Shown here: positions 26,555 through 35,461 of the stretch, in pieces
How the letters are laid out: each line of letters starts with the position of its first letter
Numbering within the stretch: the stretch's first letter is position 1
From: Congregibacter litoralis KT71
GTDB lineage: Bacteria; Pseudomonadota; Gammaproteobacteria; Pseudomonadales; Halieaceae
DNA length: 64,000 nt
Assembly: GCF_000153125.2 (NCBI RefSeq)
Contig: NZ_CM002299.1
Location: forward strand, 4,257,338 to 4,321,337
Reading direction: 5' to 3'
The notes under the pieces: generated by a model
The model's database searches: none
Told to the model about the DNA's origin: nothing
The model's input: only the letters and a program-made list of their open reading frames with translations
Position numbers and translations under genes: made by a program

Positions 26555-28270
26555 ATGCTGAACGTACATCGCACCCTCGAGATTCGCTATCCGGATTTCT
26601 TTGAACGTCATCGCCGCACGGCGCGCACGCTCAGCCGCTTCCTCGGGTTCTTCTTCTACGAGACCCGGTTCCAGAACTTCTCAAAGCAATATCCACACCT
26701 CGAGGGTTTCGAATTCATCGAGCAGGTTCTGCGCTATTTCGATTTCGACCTTCGATTAACGGAATCGGAGCGTGCCCGAATACCGTCCACGGGTAGCGTG
26801 GTCATAGCTGCCAACCATCCCATTGGATCTCTGGATGGACTCGCACTGCTGAATCTTGTGCGCAGCGTTCGTCCGGATGTAAAAGTTGTTGCCAACGATC
26901 TTCTGACGGCCATCGCCCCCCTACACCCGGTACTTCTGCCCGTGGTCAATATGGGCGCCGGCAGCGGCACCGCTCGGGATGCGCTGCGCGCAATCAAGGA
27001 GCACCTGCACGGCGAGGGCGCGCTAATCATCTTTCCTGCGGGTGAGGTATCGCGCCTCGGTGCCACAGGCGTCCGGGACTGCGAGTGGCAGAGCGGCTTC
27101 GTAAAGCTCGCCCGCAGCACCCGGTCACCGATTCTCCCGGTCTACGTAGCTGGCAGGAACTCCCTGTTTTTCTACAGTCTATCGGCCCTGGCCAAACCCC
27201 TGTCGACAATCTGGCTGGTGCGGGAGATGTTCAAGCAGAGCCACAATACCGTCGATGCACGCATCGGACGCCCGGTCCCCTGTGAGGTTTACTCTGCAAA
27301 CGGGTTTTCAGCGAAGCAGCTGGCCCGCATGTTTCGTAAGCACGTCTACCGACTGGGCACACGGGGTCGGCCCATCTTCCGCTCCGTGGAAACCGTGGCA
27401 CCCGCTGAGAACCGCGTGCTCCTGCGTCAGGAACTCTCAACGGCCCAGCGCCTGGGTGAAACCCGCGATGGTAAGGCGATCTACCTGTGTCGCATGGACA
27501 GTGCTCCCTGTGTCATGCGGGAGATTGGTCGCCTGCGCGAAATGACTTTTCGTACCGTAGGTGAAGGCTGCGGCCAGCCCCGAGACATAGACCGCTTTGA
27601 CCGCCACTACGAACAGCTGGTGCTGTGGGACGATCACGACATGGAGATCGCAGGCGCCTATCGCCTTGCCGATGCGGGCCGCGTCATCGACGAACAAGGT
27701 GTGCAGGGTCTCTATTCCCACACACTGTTCGAATACGGCCCCGGGGTTTTATCCAAAATTTCACAGGGCCTGGAGATGGGTCGCAGCTTTGTTCAGCCCC
27801 GCTACCAGACGCGCCACAGCCTCGATTACCTGTGGTTTGGCATCGGCGCCTATATCAAGGCCCACCCCCACATACGTTACCTTTTTGGCCCCGCATCCAT
27901 TAGCCGCTTCTATGGCACCCAATCAACGGCGCGCCTCGTCTACTACTTTGCTTGTCACTACAGCGGTGCAGACCTGGACGTCACGCCCAGAATACCCTTC
28001 GTGATCCCGGATGAGATTGACGCCTCCCTTCGCGCAGAGTTTACCGGCGTCGACGCCGATGAAGACCTGAAGTCTCTCCGCCAGAGCCTGGCGGCGGCAG
28101 GCCTGCCCCTCCCCACCCTTTACAAACACTACTCCCAAGCGACCTCACCGGATGGAGTCGCGTTCACGGCGTTCAACGTGGATCGCGACTTTGGTGATTG
28201 CGTTGACAGCTTCGTCATCGCCGATCTTCACAAGCTGACGCCGCGCAAGCGGCAACGGTACCTGGCATAA
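26555..28270 (+). CDS. bifunctional acyltransferase, ornithine-lipid synthase OlsF-like
   Basis: A 571-residue protein with two acyltransferase halves. The N-terminal half is PlsC-like: AANHPIGSLDG (about 88-98) is the catalytic His...Asp block in the form seen in this subfamily, followed by IIFPAGEVSR (about 157-166), the acceptor motif. The C-terminal half (about 270-540) is a GNAT-fold, hemolysin/OlsB-like domain (REMTFRTVGEGCGQPRDIDRFD, GIGAYIKAHPHIRYLFGPASIS). This order matches OlsF of Serratia, which adds the N-linked acyl chain with its C-terminal domain and the O-linked chain with the N-terminal one. It would make ornithine or another aminolipid at the inner membrane. It is followed 43 bp later by an LpxH-like gene. 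Confidence 0.78.
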   Translation: MLNVHRTLEIRYPDFFERHRRTARTLSRFLGFFFYETRFQNFSKQYPHLEGFEFIEQVLRYFDFDLRLTESERARIPSTGSVVIAANHPIGSLDGLALLNLVRSVRPDVKVVANDLLTAIAPLHPVLLPVVNMGAGSGTARDALRAIKEHLHGEGALIIFPAGEVSRLGATGVRDCEWQSGFVKLARSTRSPILPVYVAGRNSLFFYSLSALAKPLSTIWLVREMFKQSHNTVDARIGRPVPCEVYSANGFSAKQLARMFRKHVYRLGTRGRPIFRSVETVAPAENRVLLRQELSTAQRLGETRDGKAIYLCRMDSAPCVMREIGRLREMTFRTVGEGCGQPRDIDRFDRHYEQLVLWDDHDMEIAGAYRLADAGRVIDEQGVQGLYSHTLFEYGPGVLSKISQGLEMGRSFVQPRYQTRHSLDYLWFGIGAYIKAHPHIRYLFGPASISRFYGTQSTARLVYYFACHYSGADLDVTPRIPFVIPDEIDASLRAEFTGVDADEDLKSLRQSLAAAGLPLPTLYKHYSQATSPDGVAFTAFNVDRDFGDCVDSFVIADLHKLTPRKRQRYLA

Positions 28271-28313
28271 ACCCCGGCACCGATACCAAAGACTCACTGT
28301 AGGAGACGTAGCG

Positions 28314-29111
28314 ATGCAAGCTTTTACCCCGGACGGTCCCGTATGCTGTCACAGCCTCTGGATATCCGACGTTCACCTGGGCAGCGTGCACTGCAAGGCC
28401 GAGGAACTCCTCGACCTCCTGGATCGAGTGGAGTGCCGCAAACTCTATCTGGTTGGCGATATTGTTGATGTGTGGGCCATGACCAAGCGCGTACACTGGC
28501 CCGAATCTCACACGAGAGTGCTCCGCAAGATTATGAAGATCTCTCGCGGCGACACGGACGTGGTGTATATCCCTGGCAATCACGACGCCAATTTTCGAGA
28601 GTTCTGTGGGTCGGACTTCGGCAACATAGGCATCCGCAAGCAGGTGATTCACGAGACCGGCCAGGGCAAACGCATGCTCGTCAGTCACGGTGACGAGCTG
28701 GATTATGCGGTTCGCTACAGCCGTCTGAACCGCTTTATTGGCGATATCGCCTATGAAATCCTGATGTGGGTAAACCGTCGCGTGAATCAGTTGCGAAAGC
28801 TTATGGGCAAGCCCTACTGGTCCCTGGCGAAGTGGGTCAAGGTGAATGTGTCCCAGGCCGAGGCGGCGATCCACGCCTACCAGCACGCCGCGGTAAATAT
28901 GGTTCGAGATAAGGGGCTGGACGGCATCATCTGCGGGCATCTCCACTATCCCACGGTGGAGCAGTTCGATGACGTGCTGTATTGCAACGACGGCGACTGG
29001 GTCGAAAACTGCACGGCCCTCATCGAGGACTTCAGCGGGGAACTGCGGCTGATCAGCGGACTTGAGCTGCCGACACCCTCCTTGGAACTGGTGTATCCGC
29101 AGGCTGCGTGA
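28314..29111 (+). CDS. LpxH-like metallophosphoesterase
   Basis: A 265-residue calcineurin-type phosphoesterase of the UDP-2,3-diacylglucosamine diphosphatase group (COG2908). The metal-binding motifs are complete: ISDVHLGS (about 17-24), LVGDIVD (about 46-52), IPGNHDA (about 84-90), LVSHGDELD (about 120-128) and CGHLHYP (about 204-210). True LpxH hydrolyses a lipid A precursor; longer paralogues like this one sit beside lipid or phosphate genes and have unproven substrates. AGGAGA lies seven bases upstream of the ATG. It probably works with the preceding acyltransferase in envelope lipid metabolism. Confidence 0.85.
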   Translation: MQAFTPDGPVCCHSLWISDVHLGSVHCKAEELLDLLDRVECRKLYLVGDIVDVWAMTKRVHWPESHTRVLRKIMKISRGDTDVVYIPGNHDANFREFCGSDFGNIGIRKQVIHETGQGKRMLVSHGDELDYAVRYSRLNRFIGDIAYEILMWVNRRVNQLRKLMGKPYWSLAKWVKVNVSQAEAAIHAYQHAAVNMVRDKGLDGIICGHLHYPTVEQFDDVLYCNDGDWVENCTALIEDFSGELRLISGLELPTPSLELVYPQAA

Positions 29112-29142
29112 GTTTGTGTATTGACGGGGATTGGCACCCATG

Positions 29143-29165
29143 GGGCCGCCGTCCTGGCGCGGCCC
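29143..29165 (+). terminator. GC-rich hairpin after the LpxH-like gene
   Basis: GGGCCGC and GCGGCCC form a perfect 7-bp stem with a 9-base loop, 32 bp after the stop. There is no T-run, so termination is uncertain. Confidence 0.35.
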
Positions 29166-29282
29166 AGAAGTTGGTGGAGAAGTTCAGCTCAACACCCATT
29201 CCCATCGGGTCGCGCAGAAAGAGTTGCACTCAAAAGCGTTGTAGGTCATTTTTCGAAACGATCCCCTCGCAGGCCTTTCATC

Positions 29283-29513
29283 ATGCGCGACCTTCTCAAG
29301 CGAATTCCCTTACTGCCGTTAATCGTGCTGTGTTTGATGCTGGGACTCGCCCCGTTCAACCCGGAACCCCATGTGTGGGAAAAGCTGAAGATGCTGGCGG
29401 GCGGCGAATTATTCAGGGCGGTGGACATCTTCGATCTACTGATGCACGGCACGCCCTGGATGCTGCTGGCGGCGAAACTGGGCATGAGCATGTCGCCGAA
29501 AGCCAGGGAATAG
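29283..29513 (+). CDS. small membrane protein, 76 residues
   Basis: The ATG at 29283 begins MRDLLKRIPLLPLIVLC, a single hydrophobic segment followed by GLAPFNPEPH, a conserved-looking amphipathic part (WEKLKMLAGG, VDIFDLLMHGTPW) and a second short hydrophobic stretch. Similar 60-80 residue proteins in marine gammaproteobacteria carry the unhelpful label RND transporter; nothing here supports transport. An in-frame extension upstream (from 29121) lacks protein character. Confidence 0.6.
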   Translation: MRDLLKRIPLLPLIVLCLMLGLAPFNPEPHVWEKLKMLAGGELFRAVDIFDLLMHGTPWMLLAAKLGMSMSPKARE

Positions 29514-29525
29514 GAGTCCCCGGCA

Positions 29526-30236
29526 TTACGAAATTAGATCCGCGTAGCGTAGGGCGGTCCAGTCCTGGCGCAGCAGTTGTTCCAGGGCGTCGGCGAGCAG
29601 AAGTTCGGGGTCCCGGGGATGGATGCCGATACGTACGGGTAGCCCTCGTCGGCGCCCGTGACGACACTGGAGTCGGTTCATGATGTTCAGGAATCCGGTG
29701 CGAAATCGGGTATCCGCTTCAAAGCCGACAAGCGGTAGCCGGCGGAACAGCCAGCGCCCATCGCTGCCGCGCAGGTGCACGCCGCCCAGGGTTTCAACGC
29801 AAACGTAAGGCAATGGGGAAAGGTGCCCGGCGCCCATACCCAGGGCCCAGGCGGGCGGAACGTAAGCCGTCGGTGTGACCAGCCCCACTTCGCCAAACCA
29901 CTCCCGAGACCGGCACATCAGGTCTGCGATACCGCCCGGGTCCAGGGCGAGATGCTCCGCTACGTTGCGAGATATCAGCGCGGCGTGAATCCGGTGCCAG
30001 GGCTTGCGTGGCTGCGTTTCGTGGTGCCATCCATGGGCAATGAGCTCGCAGCCATCACGCTGCCACTGACGCAGGCGCGAAATCTGTCCCGAATCCCAAT
30101 CCCGTCCCGGCACCACCAGCAGCGCAGGCGGTCTCCGGCCGTGGGCGGCCACGTCTTTTAGGATACTGTCCGTCTGCCTCAGGGTTTCCGGCATGACATC
30201 GTGGATCGACAACAGAGCCTGAGGCGCCACCGTCAT
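29526..30236 (-). CDS. DUF2334-type polysaccharide deacetylase-like protein
   Basis: A 236-residue cytosolic or peripheral protein of the DUF2334/NodB-like fold. The start motif LLSIHDVMPET carries the metal-binding Asp (IHD), and CELIAHGWHHET (about 63-74) the two His ligands. Later, TPTAYVPPAWALG and VRIGIHPRDPEL match the remaining deacetylase-like motifs. It may remove acetyl groups from a glycan or glycolipid. It overlaps the upstream glycosyltransferase gene by four bases (ATGA, 30233-30236) and ends the sulfotransferase > glycosyltransferase > deacetylase operon. Confidence 0.83.
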   Translation of the reverse strand: MTVAPQALLSIHDVMPETLRQTDSILKDVAAHGRRPPALLVVPGRDWDSGQISRLRQWQRDGCELIAHGWHHETQPRKPWHRIHAALISRNVAEHLALDPGGIADLMCRSREWFGEVGLVTPTAYVPPAWALGMGAGHLSPLPYVCVETLGGVHLRGSDGRWLFRRLPLVGFEADTRFRTGFLNIMNRLQCRHGRRRGLPVRIGIHPRDPELLLADALEQLLRQDWTALRYADLIS

Positions 30237-31381
30237 GGTCGTGCCTGTTTCCGTGATCCCCGTTGCTTACGCAGGAGGCCCAACCAATGTTCCACGGTTT
30301 GGCGATTCAAAGTCAGGGCCACGTTTCGGGCATCGGAGGACTTTTCCTGCCATTTTTCCGGCGTCAACTCGAGGAGGGTCTTGAGCTGTCCCGTCACCGC
30401 CTCCGGCCGAAGCATGGAAAACAAACCGGGTCGCAAGGTTGGCCAGCTGTGTATTCCCGCGGTAACAGAGACCAGGGCAGGCCTGCCCCGGGCCATGGCT
30501 TCCAGGGCGATGGAGCCGAAGGTTTCAAAGGTGGACGGAAGCAGGAGGAGACTCGAGTTGTCGAGGGTATGAACCAGCGTGGCGCGATCCAGCCAACCGG
30601 TAAAGCGAATGTTTGCGATGCCCGACGCCTGCGCTTCGAGGGCGCTGCGCAATGGGCCTTCGCCGCAGATGACAAACTCCAGTTGTGGCAGGGACTTTGC
30701 CGCCCGGATAATCTGTTCCACGTTTTTCTCCGGCGCCAGGCGTCCGGCAAAACAGACGCGGCGCAACTTTTCGGGAATACGCGGTGGTGTCGACTCCAGA
30801 AACTCCCGAGACAAGGGTGTGCCAATGACTTCGACATGCTGCGCGCCCAGTCGGCGGACCTGAGGTTCCAGATTCGCGTTGTTAATGAGCACGGAGCGAC
30901 TGCGCCGACAGAGAATCCGATTGGCGGTCCCCACCACGAGTTTTACCACCGAGCGAAATACGGGATTCCGCCAGTACATGCCCGCCAGCTGATCAAAATC
31001 CGTGTGAAAAGCACTGATGAGAACAGCACCGTGGCGACGTGCCTCCCAGGCACCGAGAAGCCCGTAGAGTCCGGGAGTCACAGCGACGACAACGTGGGGA
31101 CGGAGGGCGTCGCAGCGTCGACGAATGTGTCGCAGGGGCGGTGCCACAAGACGCTGCCCGGGATCGCCCGGCATGGGAATGCTCACCCGTGGCGCTGCAA
31201 CGCCGGCACCCGGCTGGAAGACTTCTAGCCCTTCCACGCGGGGTGCAAGCTGCGGCAGCAGATCATGATAATAAGCCCCCGTGCCGTTACGCTCGGGAAA
31301 AGCATCGGAAAAAAACGCCACGCGCAGAGGCATGTCCGGAGGTGCCACGGCGTTATCCAGGGGCTGCTGCAGGGCGCTCAT
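30233..31381 (-). CDS. glycosyltransferase, GT4-like
   Basis: A 382-residue GT-B fold enzyme. The N-terminal domain begins VAFFSDAFPERNGTGAYYHDL, with the Gly-rich donor/acceptor loop. The C-terminal domain has FAGRLAPEKNVEQIIRA (about 205-221), FVICGEGPLR and the nucleotide-sugar motif STFETFGSIALEAMARGRP (about 290-308), whose ExFGxxxxEAMA pattern is the GT4 signature. It transfers a sugar to a lipid or glycan at the cytosolic face of the membrane. It is coupled by ATGA overlaps to both neighbours, a sulfotransferase (31378-31381) and a deacetylase. Confidence 0.88.
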   Translation of the reverse strand: MSALQQPLDNAVAPPDMPLRVAFFSDAFPERNGTGAYYHDLLPQLAPRVEGLEVFQPGAGVAAPRVSIPMPGDPGQRLVAPPLRHIRRRCDALRPHVVVAVTPGLYGLLGAWEARRHGAVLISAFHTDFDQLAGMYWRNPVFRSVVKLVVGTANRILCRRSRSVLINNANLEPQVRRLGAQHVEVIGTPLSREFLESTPPRIPEKLRRVCFAGRLAPEKNVEQIIRAAKSLPQLEFVICGEGPLRSALEAQASGIANIRFTGWLDRATLVHTLDNSSLLLLPSTFETFGSIALEAMARGRPALVSVTAGIHSWPTLRPGLFSMLRPEAVTGQLKTLLELTPEKWQEKSSDARNVALTLNRQTVEHWLGLLRKQRGSRKQARP

Positions 31382-32547
31382 CGCTGCAACAGTGCCTGAC
31401 GGCTCAGGGCGGCGTAGGCTTCCCAGAGTGTGGCGTCCAGGGATTCCCGCTGCAGATCATAGTGACCGGGATCGTGACGATGCGGCGGCGCAGAAACCGG
31501 GGCCGTCGCGGCCGCTCCAGCGTTTTCCGGCCGCTCCCGTCCCAGACGACTATAGATCCGATCAAGAACCTCATCGCCGTGTCCGGCCATCCACTCCTGA
31601 TCAATCACCAGAGCCTGGCGATGAATCGCAAGTCGCGCGAGATCCGTGAACCAGCGCTCGTAGTACTGCCGAAACAGGCGCGGCAGTTCCTCGCCGTCCG
31701 GGTCCGTAGCAAAAAGCGATCGTGCGGGCTGGAGGGAAGAGACCTGGGAGGAGACGGCACGCAGGGGTTCACGAATGCACAGGATCATAACGGCGTCGGG
31801 AAACCGCTCCCTAAGAGCGTCACCCCAGCTGGCAAAGGCAGCGTTTTTGGACAGCAGCTGCCGTCCACCGTGAGCATAAACATGGCGCTGCATAAGCGCG
31901 TGGTAATGGTCCATCAACCGGCGCCGCCGTCCCTCAGACATCGTGTTGAACTTACCCAGAGCGGCGAGGGAGGACGATCCCGGGAAGGCCAGGGAGGCAA
32001 AAAAGCAGCCCGCCGCTGGCAGGAGAGCCAGGTAATCCTCTTCTGCGGCGTCGAGACCAACGGCGTGGATCGCCTCCAACTCCCGACCACCGCGCTTCAC
32101 CAGCCAGCGCAGCACCTGCGCAAGGGGTGCGCCCATAAGCTTATCGAGACCGATAAGGCCGCGGATGAGATAGCGCTGACACAGCGAAGGGGCAAAAAGA
32201 AGCTCCCAGGTGCGCGTGGTGGTGAATGCACCATCATCCGCCAGAGCTCGGTGCAAAAACGTCGTGCCACTGCGCGGAACGCCGAGGACAAATACTGGCC
32301 GATGGATGGACTGGCGACGAAAGGCCGGAAAGAAGACATGGTCCAGGGCCAGACACACCCAGTGCAGCAGTTGAACGATCATGAAAACAGGGAACAGCAA
32401 CAGCAGCAGGATGCGCCGCGGTGTCAGGGGCGCAGCTACTCTTTGCCCGCTCCCGAATGCGCCCAGCCACGCCCGGGTATAGATCGCCATGGCCTCAAAA
32501 AACAGGCGCATCAGAGCGTCACCGGAACCGCGTTTCGCAGGGGCCAT
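31378..32547 (-). CDS. sulfotransferase-family protein
   Basis: A 389-residue membrane-associated protein. One hydrophobic segment (ILLLLLFPVFMIVQLLHWVC, about 46-65) precedes the PAPS-binding 5'-phosphosulfate loop VLGVPRSGTTFLHRAL (about 87-102). The 3'-phosphate region is seen in ILCIREPLRAVSSQ (about 257-270). This matches the Sulfotransfer_3 group, which moves a sulfuryl group from PAPS to a hydroxyl. Being first in an operon with a glycosyltransferase and a deacetylase, it probably sulfates a glycolipid or exported glycan. Sulfated surface sugars are common in marine bacteria, but the acceptor is unknown. Confidence 0.83.
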   Translation of the reverse strand: MAPAKRGSGDALMRLFFEAMAIYTRAWLGAFGSGQRVAAPLTPRRILLLLLFPVFMIVQLLHWVCLALDHVFFPAFRRQSIHRPVFVLGVPRSGTTFLHRALADDGAFTTTRTWELLFAPSLCQRYLIRGLIGLDKLMGAPLAQVLRWLVKRGGRELEAIHAVGLDAAEEDYLALLPAAGCFFASLAFPGSSSLAALGKFNTMSEGRRRRLMDHYHALMQRHVYAHGGRQLLSKNAAFASWGDALRERFPDAVMILCIREPLRAVSSQVSSLQPARSLFATDPDGEELPRLFRQYYERWFTDLARLAIHRQALVIDQEWMAGHGDEVLDRIYSRLGRERPENAGAAATAPVSAPPHRHDPGHYDLQRESLDATLWEAYAALSRQALLQR

Positions 32548-32627
32548 TGCCGCCAGGCCCGCTGCATCGCTCGCCTGCAGAAACTTGCGGGTAAACAGCT
32601 GTCAGGACGTAACATGCTCGGATGGTA

Positions 32628-32663
32628 GGTCTAAATTGTGACAGTGCCTTTACGGTTTAGACC
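32628..32663. promoter_or_regulatory. 8-bp inverted repeat upstream of the sulfotransferase operon
   Basis: GGTCTAAA (32628-32635) and TTTAGACC (32656-32663) are exact inverted repeats with a 20-base spacer, 81 bp upstream of the sulfotransferase ATG, in the 211-bp gene-free stretch. It is a possible operator for a dimeric regulator. Confidence 0.35.
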
Positions 32664-32688
32664 CGTAGTGTGAACGTTCTGTGACAGA

Positions 32689-32735
32689 GGCGGGATCGAA
32701 CCCCCCCGCCGACATCGCAATAACGCGGCTCCGCG
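32689..32735 (-). terminator. two hairpins after the outer-membrane protein gene
   Basis: Reading the minus strand after the beta-barrel gene's stop, CGCG-GAGC-CGCG (32735-32724) is followed by TTATT. Then GGCGGG and CCCGCC (32710-32689) pair around a 9-base loop, followed by TCTGT. Together they may end the exported-protein operon; neither has a strong T-run. Confidence 0.35.
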
Positions 32736-32758
32736 GGTACCTGGAGGAGATTACCCAG

Positions 32759-34939
32759 TCAGCGTATTTCCTCCATGCTCCAGAAAGTGTCACTGGTCGC
32801 GAGTTGCTGCCCTATGTGCTGAAGTTCAATGCGTACCATGCCGTCCATTCGCCGCGGTATACCGTAGCGGATTACGCCGAAGTAGCTGTCCCACTCAACG
32901 ACCCGCTGGAACCGATCGCTGTTCAGATCCGCCGCCAGGCGGGGCCCAAATTCGCCAACAGCAAAGTTGCGCTGAGGTCGACCGTACTGCTTTATCAGGT
33001 CTTCAAGTATCCGATCGTACAGCTCTGCCGCGGCCCTGGGACTGCCGTCTCGCTCCAGGTCCACAATCAATGCCACGCGATCGACAAGCTGAGCGCGATA
33101 GCTCACCGCTAAACGCTGGCGCTGATCAACACGGTTCAGCACCGGCAATTCATACACCAGATTCTGGCCGTTCACCGCAGGTAAGGGCGCGCTGGCATCA
33201 ACCATGGCCGCCGTGAGCTGGTCCAGCCACTGCCCCGGGGCAAGTTGCTCGAGTAAGGCCGGTGAGGCCACATTTAGTCGACTATCCAGCCCACTCGCCG
33301 GTGAGAGCCTGACGCCGCCCGCACCGGCCAGGGTCGCTTTCGACTTCTGATCAAAATACCAGGTCCAGTACAGCGACACGCGGGACGCCAGTGTGTCGAT
33401 ACCTACATCAATATCGCGATTAAAATAGTTAGCCTCAAGCCCGAATTCGTGGCTTTTCCAGCGGAGGTCATAGTGGATGGCTGCGGTCGCGGTTTCCACA
33501 TCGGGACCGGCGGTAAACCCGCGATTCTGATCCAGGTGGTCATAGCTGAGTCGCAGCGTATGCGCGCCTCCACTGAGGCTCAGTGCCAGACGCGGCGTTA
33601 CTTCCCTCGCCTCGCGTATCCCCCCGTCAATATCGCGATACTGAATGCCTGCAGTCACGGATCCCACGGCATCACCAATCTGGAAACCGCGGCTCAGGGA
33701 CAGACCCAACTCCGTAGTTGTAGCGTCCAAGGATGTATCCAGGTCGTTCTTCTGATCGCGGATGGAAAGATCGCCAATGAGATTAATTTGCTCGCCCAGG
33801 GGCGTCGTGAGATTAAAGTCCAGCACATCATCGTTTCGATCAACGTCACCAAACTCATCGGAGCTGGTCTGCCGATAGGCACGCAGACGGCCACTCGCCT
33901 CTTCCAGGCCGACAAACGCGAGGGACCCACTAAGATCAATACCCAGCACGTCGGTGTCCAGCTGGTTAATGGAATCGAAACGATCCTGATAACGCTGGGC
34001 GCGACCACGCAGCTTGATCCCGCTAGCAAACTGCCAGCCGACATGGGCTTCGCCAGAGCGCCGATCGTTAACCACGACCGCAGCATTCGGGCGAAAGTGC
34101 TGTCCGTATTGCTCAAAGCGCAGTCGGTAGTCGAGTCGCTGGTAAGCGTTGCCGACTAACTCCGCAAAGTACCCTTGATCACTTTGTCCCTGACCGTCCT
34201 GCGTCGAAAAATCACCCTCGTGATCACCATCAAAATAAACCACTTCGCCCTCGAGATTCAGATTGTGGTTTCCAAGGTTGAAGTTGGTATCGGCAGCGAT
34301 ACTGGTGATCCACTGCTGCCTGTCCAGGGCCTGGGGTGTGGCGCCCTTCGCGTCGTTATAGACCACGTTCAGGCTTAGGCTTCCCAGGGAGCCGTCCTCG
34401 ACCAACCAGGAAAAACCTGAGCTGTTGTCCACCGCATAATCAAAATCATTCCAGCGATTCTGGTTTGCACCGCTGAAAAAAAGGAGTGAGTGTTTACGGC
34501 CCGATTCGTCAAAGCGCGGCTGAATATCCAGCTGAGCGCCTTTTAGGGAGCGCTGGACCGTGCGGTAACTCAGATAACTGTAAACATCACCGCCCTCCAG
34601 CCGATACGGCGTACCCGCCTCGCCATTTTCATAGAGAAGATTGATTCGCTCGGCCTGCAGCCCCGTATCCGGGAAGCGATAATCAGAGTTATTGGCAACG
34701 CCGTAGATCTGACCCTTGAATTCCCGGTAGCCGGAAAAGCTGTTCGCAAAGTTCAGGTTGAACTCATTGAAGGACTGAGCGCCTTCAAAAGCATAGGGGC
34801 TGCCGGTCAAGTCGCCATCGGTGTTGTAGTACTCGGATCGCGCGCTGTTGTTGCCGGTGATTAGCCAACCCTGTGCGAGCGCCGCATTCATACCCAGGCT
34901 GAGGACCGCAGCTGCGACCAGTTGTCTGCTCTTAACCAT
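32759..34939 (-). CDS. outer-membrane beta-barrel protein of the cyclase operon
   Basis: A 726-residue exported protein with a signal peptide ending ALAQ (about residue 23), then alternating beta-strands throughout, typical of a large barrel: repeated strand pairs such as HSLLFFSGANQNRWNDFDYA, LNLEGEVVYFDGDHEG, IKLRGRAQRYQDRFD and HEFGLEANYFNRD. I recognise no TonB plug or POTRA domain. The last 90 residues (ELYDRILEDLIKQYG, then YFGVIRYGIPRRMDG) look helical/mixed and may be periplasmic. The ATG at 34939 shares one base with the stop of the gene before it (TGATG). Last of five genes, it may anchor or secrete the operon's products; this is inference. Confidence 0.72.
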   Translation of the reverse strand: MVKSRQLVAAAVLSLGMNAALAQGWLITGNNSARSEYYNTDGDLTGSPYAFEGAQSFNEFNLNFANSFSGYREFKGQIYGVANNSDYRFPDTGLQAERINLLYENGEAGTPYRLEGGDVYSYLSYRTVQRSLKGAQLDIQPRFDESGRKHSLLFFSGANQNRWNDFDYAVDNSSGFSWLVEDGSLGSLSLNVVYNDAKGATPQALDRQQWITSIAADTNFNLGNHNLNLEGEVVYFDGDHEGDFSTQDGQGQSDQGYFAELVGNAYQRLDYRLRFEQYGQHFRPNAAVVVNDRRSGEAHVGWQFASGIKLRGRAQRYQDRFDSINQLDTDVLGIDLSGSLAFVGLEEASGRLRAYRQTSSDEFGDVDRNDDVLDFNLTTPLGEQINLIGDLSIRDQKNDLDTSLDATTTELGLSLSRGFQIGDAVGSVTAGIQYRDIDGGIREAREVTPRLALSLSGGAHTLRLSYDHLDQNRGFTAGPDVETATAAIHYDLRWKSHEFGLEANYFNRDIDVGIDTLASRVSLYWTWYFDQKSKATLAGAGGVRLSPASGLDSRLNVASPALLEQLAPGQWLDQLTAAMVDASAPLPAVNGQNLVYELPVLNRVDQRQRLAVSYRAQLVDRVALIVDLERDGSPRAAAELYDRILEDLIKQYGRPQRNFAVGEFGPRLAADLNSDRFQRVVEWDSYFGVIRYGIPRRMDGMVRIELQHIGQQLATSDTFWSMEEIR

Positions 34940-35457
34940 CACGCGCCCTCCCCTTCAATACGTTCCTTGAATTTGAGGATGTACTCCGTTGTTCCGGGTT
35001 TGGTCTCGAGCACTCCATCGGGGCGGGTGAACTCGAGCTGTGTGCGGACAACCACGGAGACGCGACTTACGCGCAACATCCCGGCGGGTTCAACCGGATT
35101 GGGTTCCTCCCACTGTTGCAGGGTTTGAACGCCCTGGACGGAAAGAATGCGTATCGTGGCGTCACGAGGTACCAGGGTGTCAATGACGTCCGATAGGCGA
35201 TCCTTGTCAAAAAAGCTTTTGCTCAGGTAATCCTGCATTTGCGGCGAGCCCCAGGACGCCATGAGCTTTTCCACCGCCTGATCCACCAGTTCGCCCGGTA
35301 CCGGCTTAAACTCCCGCGGCGGCTGCGCGCCTTCGGGCATTACCGCGGCTGCATTGATCGGTTTGATGGACCGGAATTCCTTGGCCAATGCGCCTGATAT
35401 TGGTGGCAGCATGCCGCAACAAGCCGTGAGGATAAGTAGTTGCTTTAGCGTCTTCAT
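34939..35457 (-). CDS. small exported protein of unknown function
   Basis: A 172-residue protein. The ATG at 35457 opens a signal peptide (MKTLKQLLILTACCG, then SGALA), with a possible lipobox-like LTAC that would make it a lipoprotein. The mature part has a Pro-rich start (KPVPGELVDQAVEKL), then an alpha/beta body (VIDTLVPRDATIRILSVQGVQTL; VSVVVRTQLEFTRPDG). I do not recognise the family. It starts 4 bp after the Pro-rich gene upstream and shares one base with the barrel gene downstream. Confidence 0.65.
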   Translation of the reverse strand: MKTLKQLLILTACCGMLPPISGALAKEFRSIKPINAAAVMPEGAQPPREFKPVPGELVDQAVEKLMASWGSPQMQDYLSKSFFDKDRLSDVIDTLVPRDATIRILSVQGVQTLQQWEEPNPVEPAGMLRVSRVSVVVRTQLEFTRPDGVLETKPGTTEYILKFKERIEGEGA

Positions 35458-35461
35458 AGCC

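Noticed and set aside
31039..32628. 529-residue open frame opposite the sulfotransferase
   Set aside because: It is rich in Arg, Gln and Pro with no motif, and is antisense to two coupled genes with clear motifs.
32681..32720. tRNA-like T-arm (GGTTCGATCC on the minus strand)
   Set aside because: Only one arm is present; no matching acceptor, D or anticodon arms can be drawn in the surrounding 90 bases. It is better read as a hairpin after the barrel gene.
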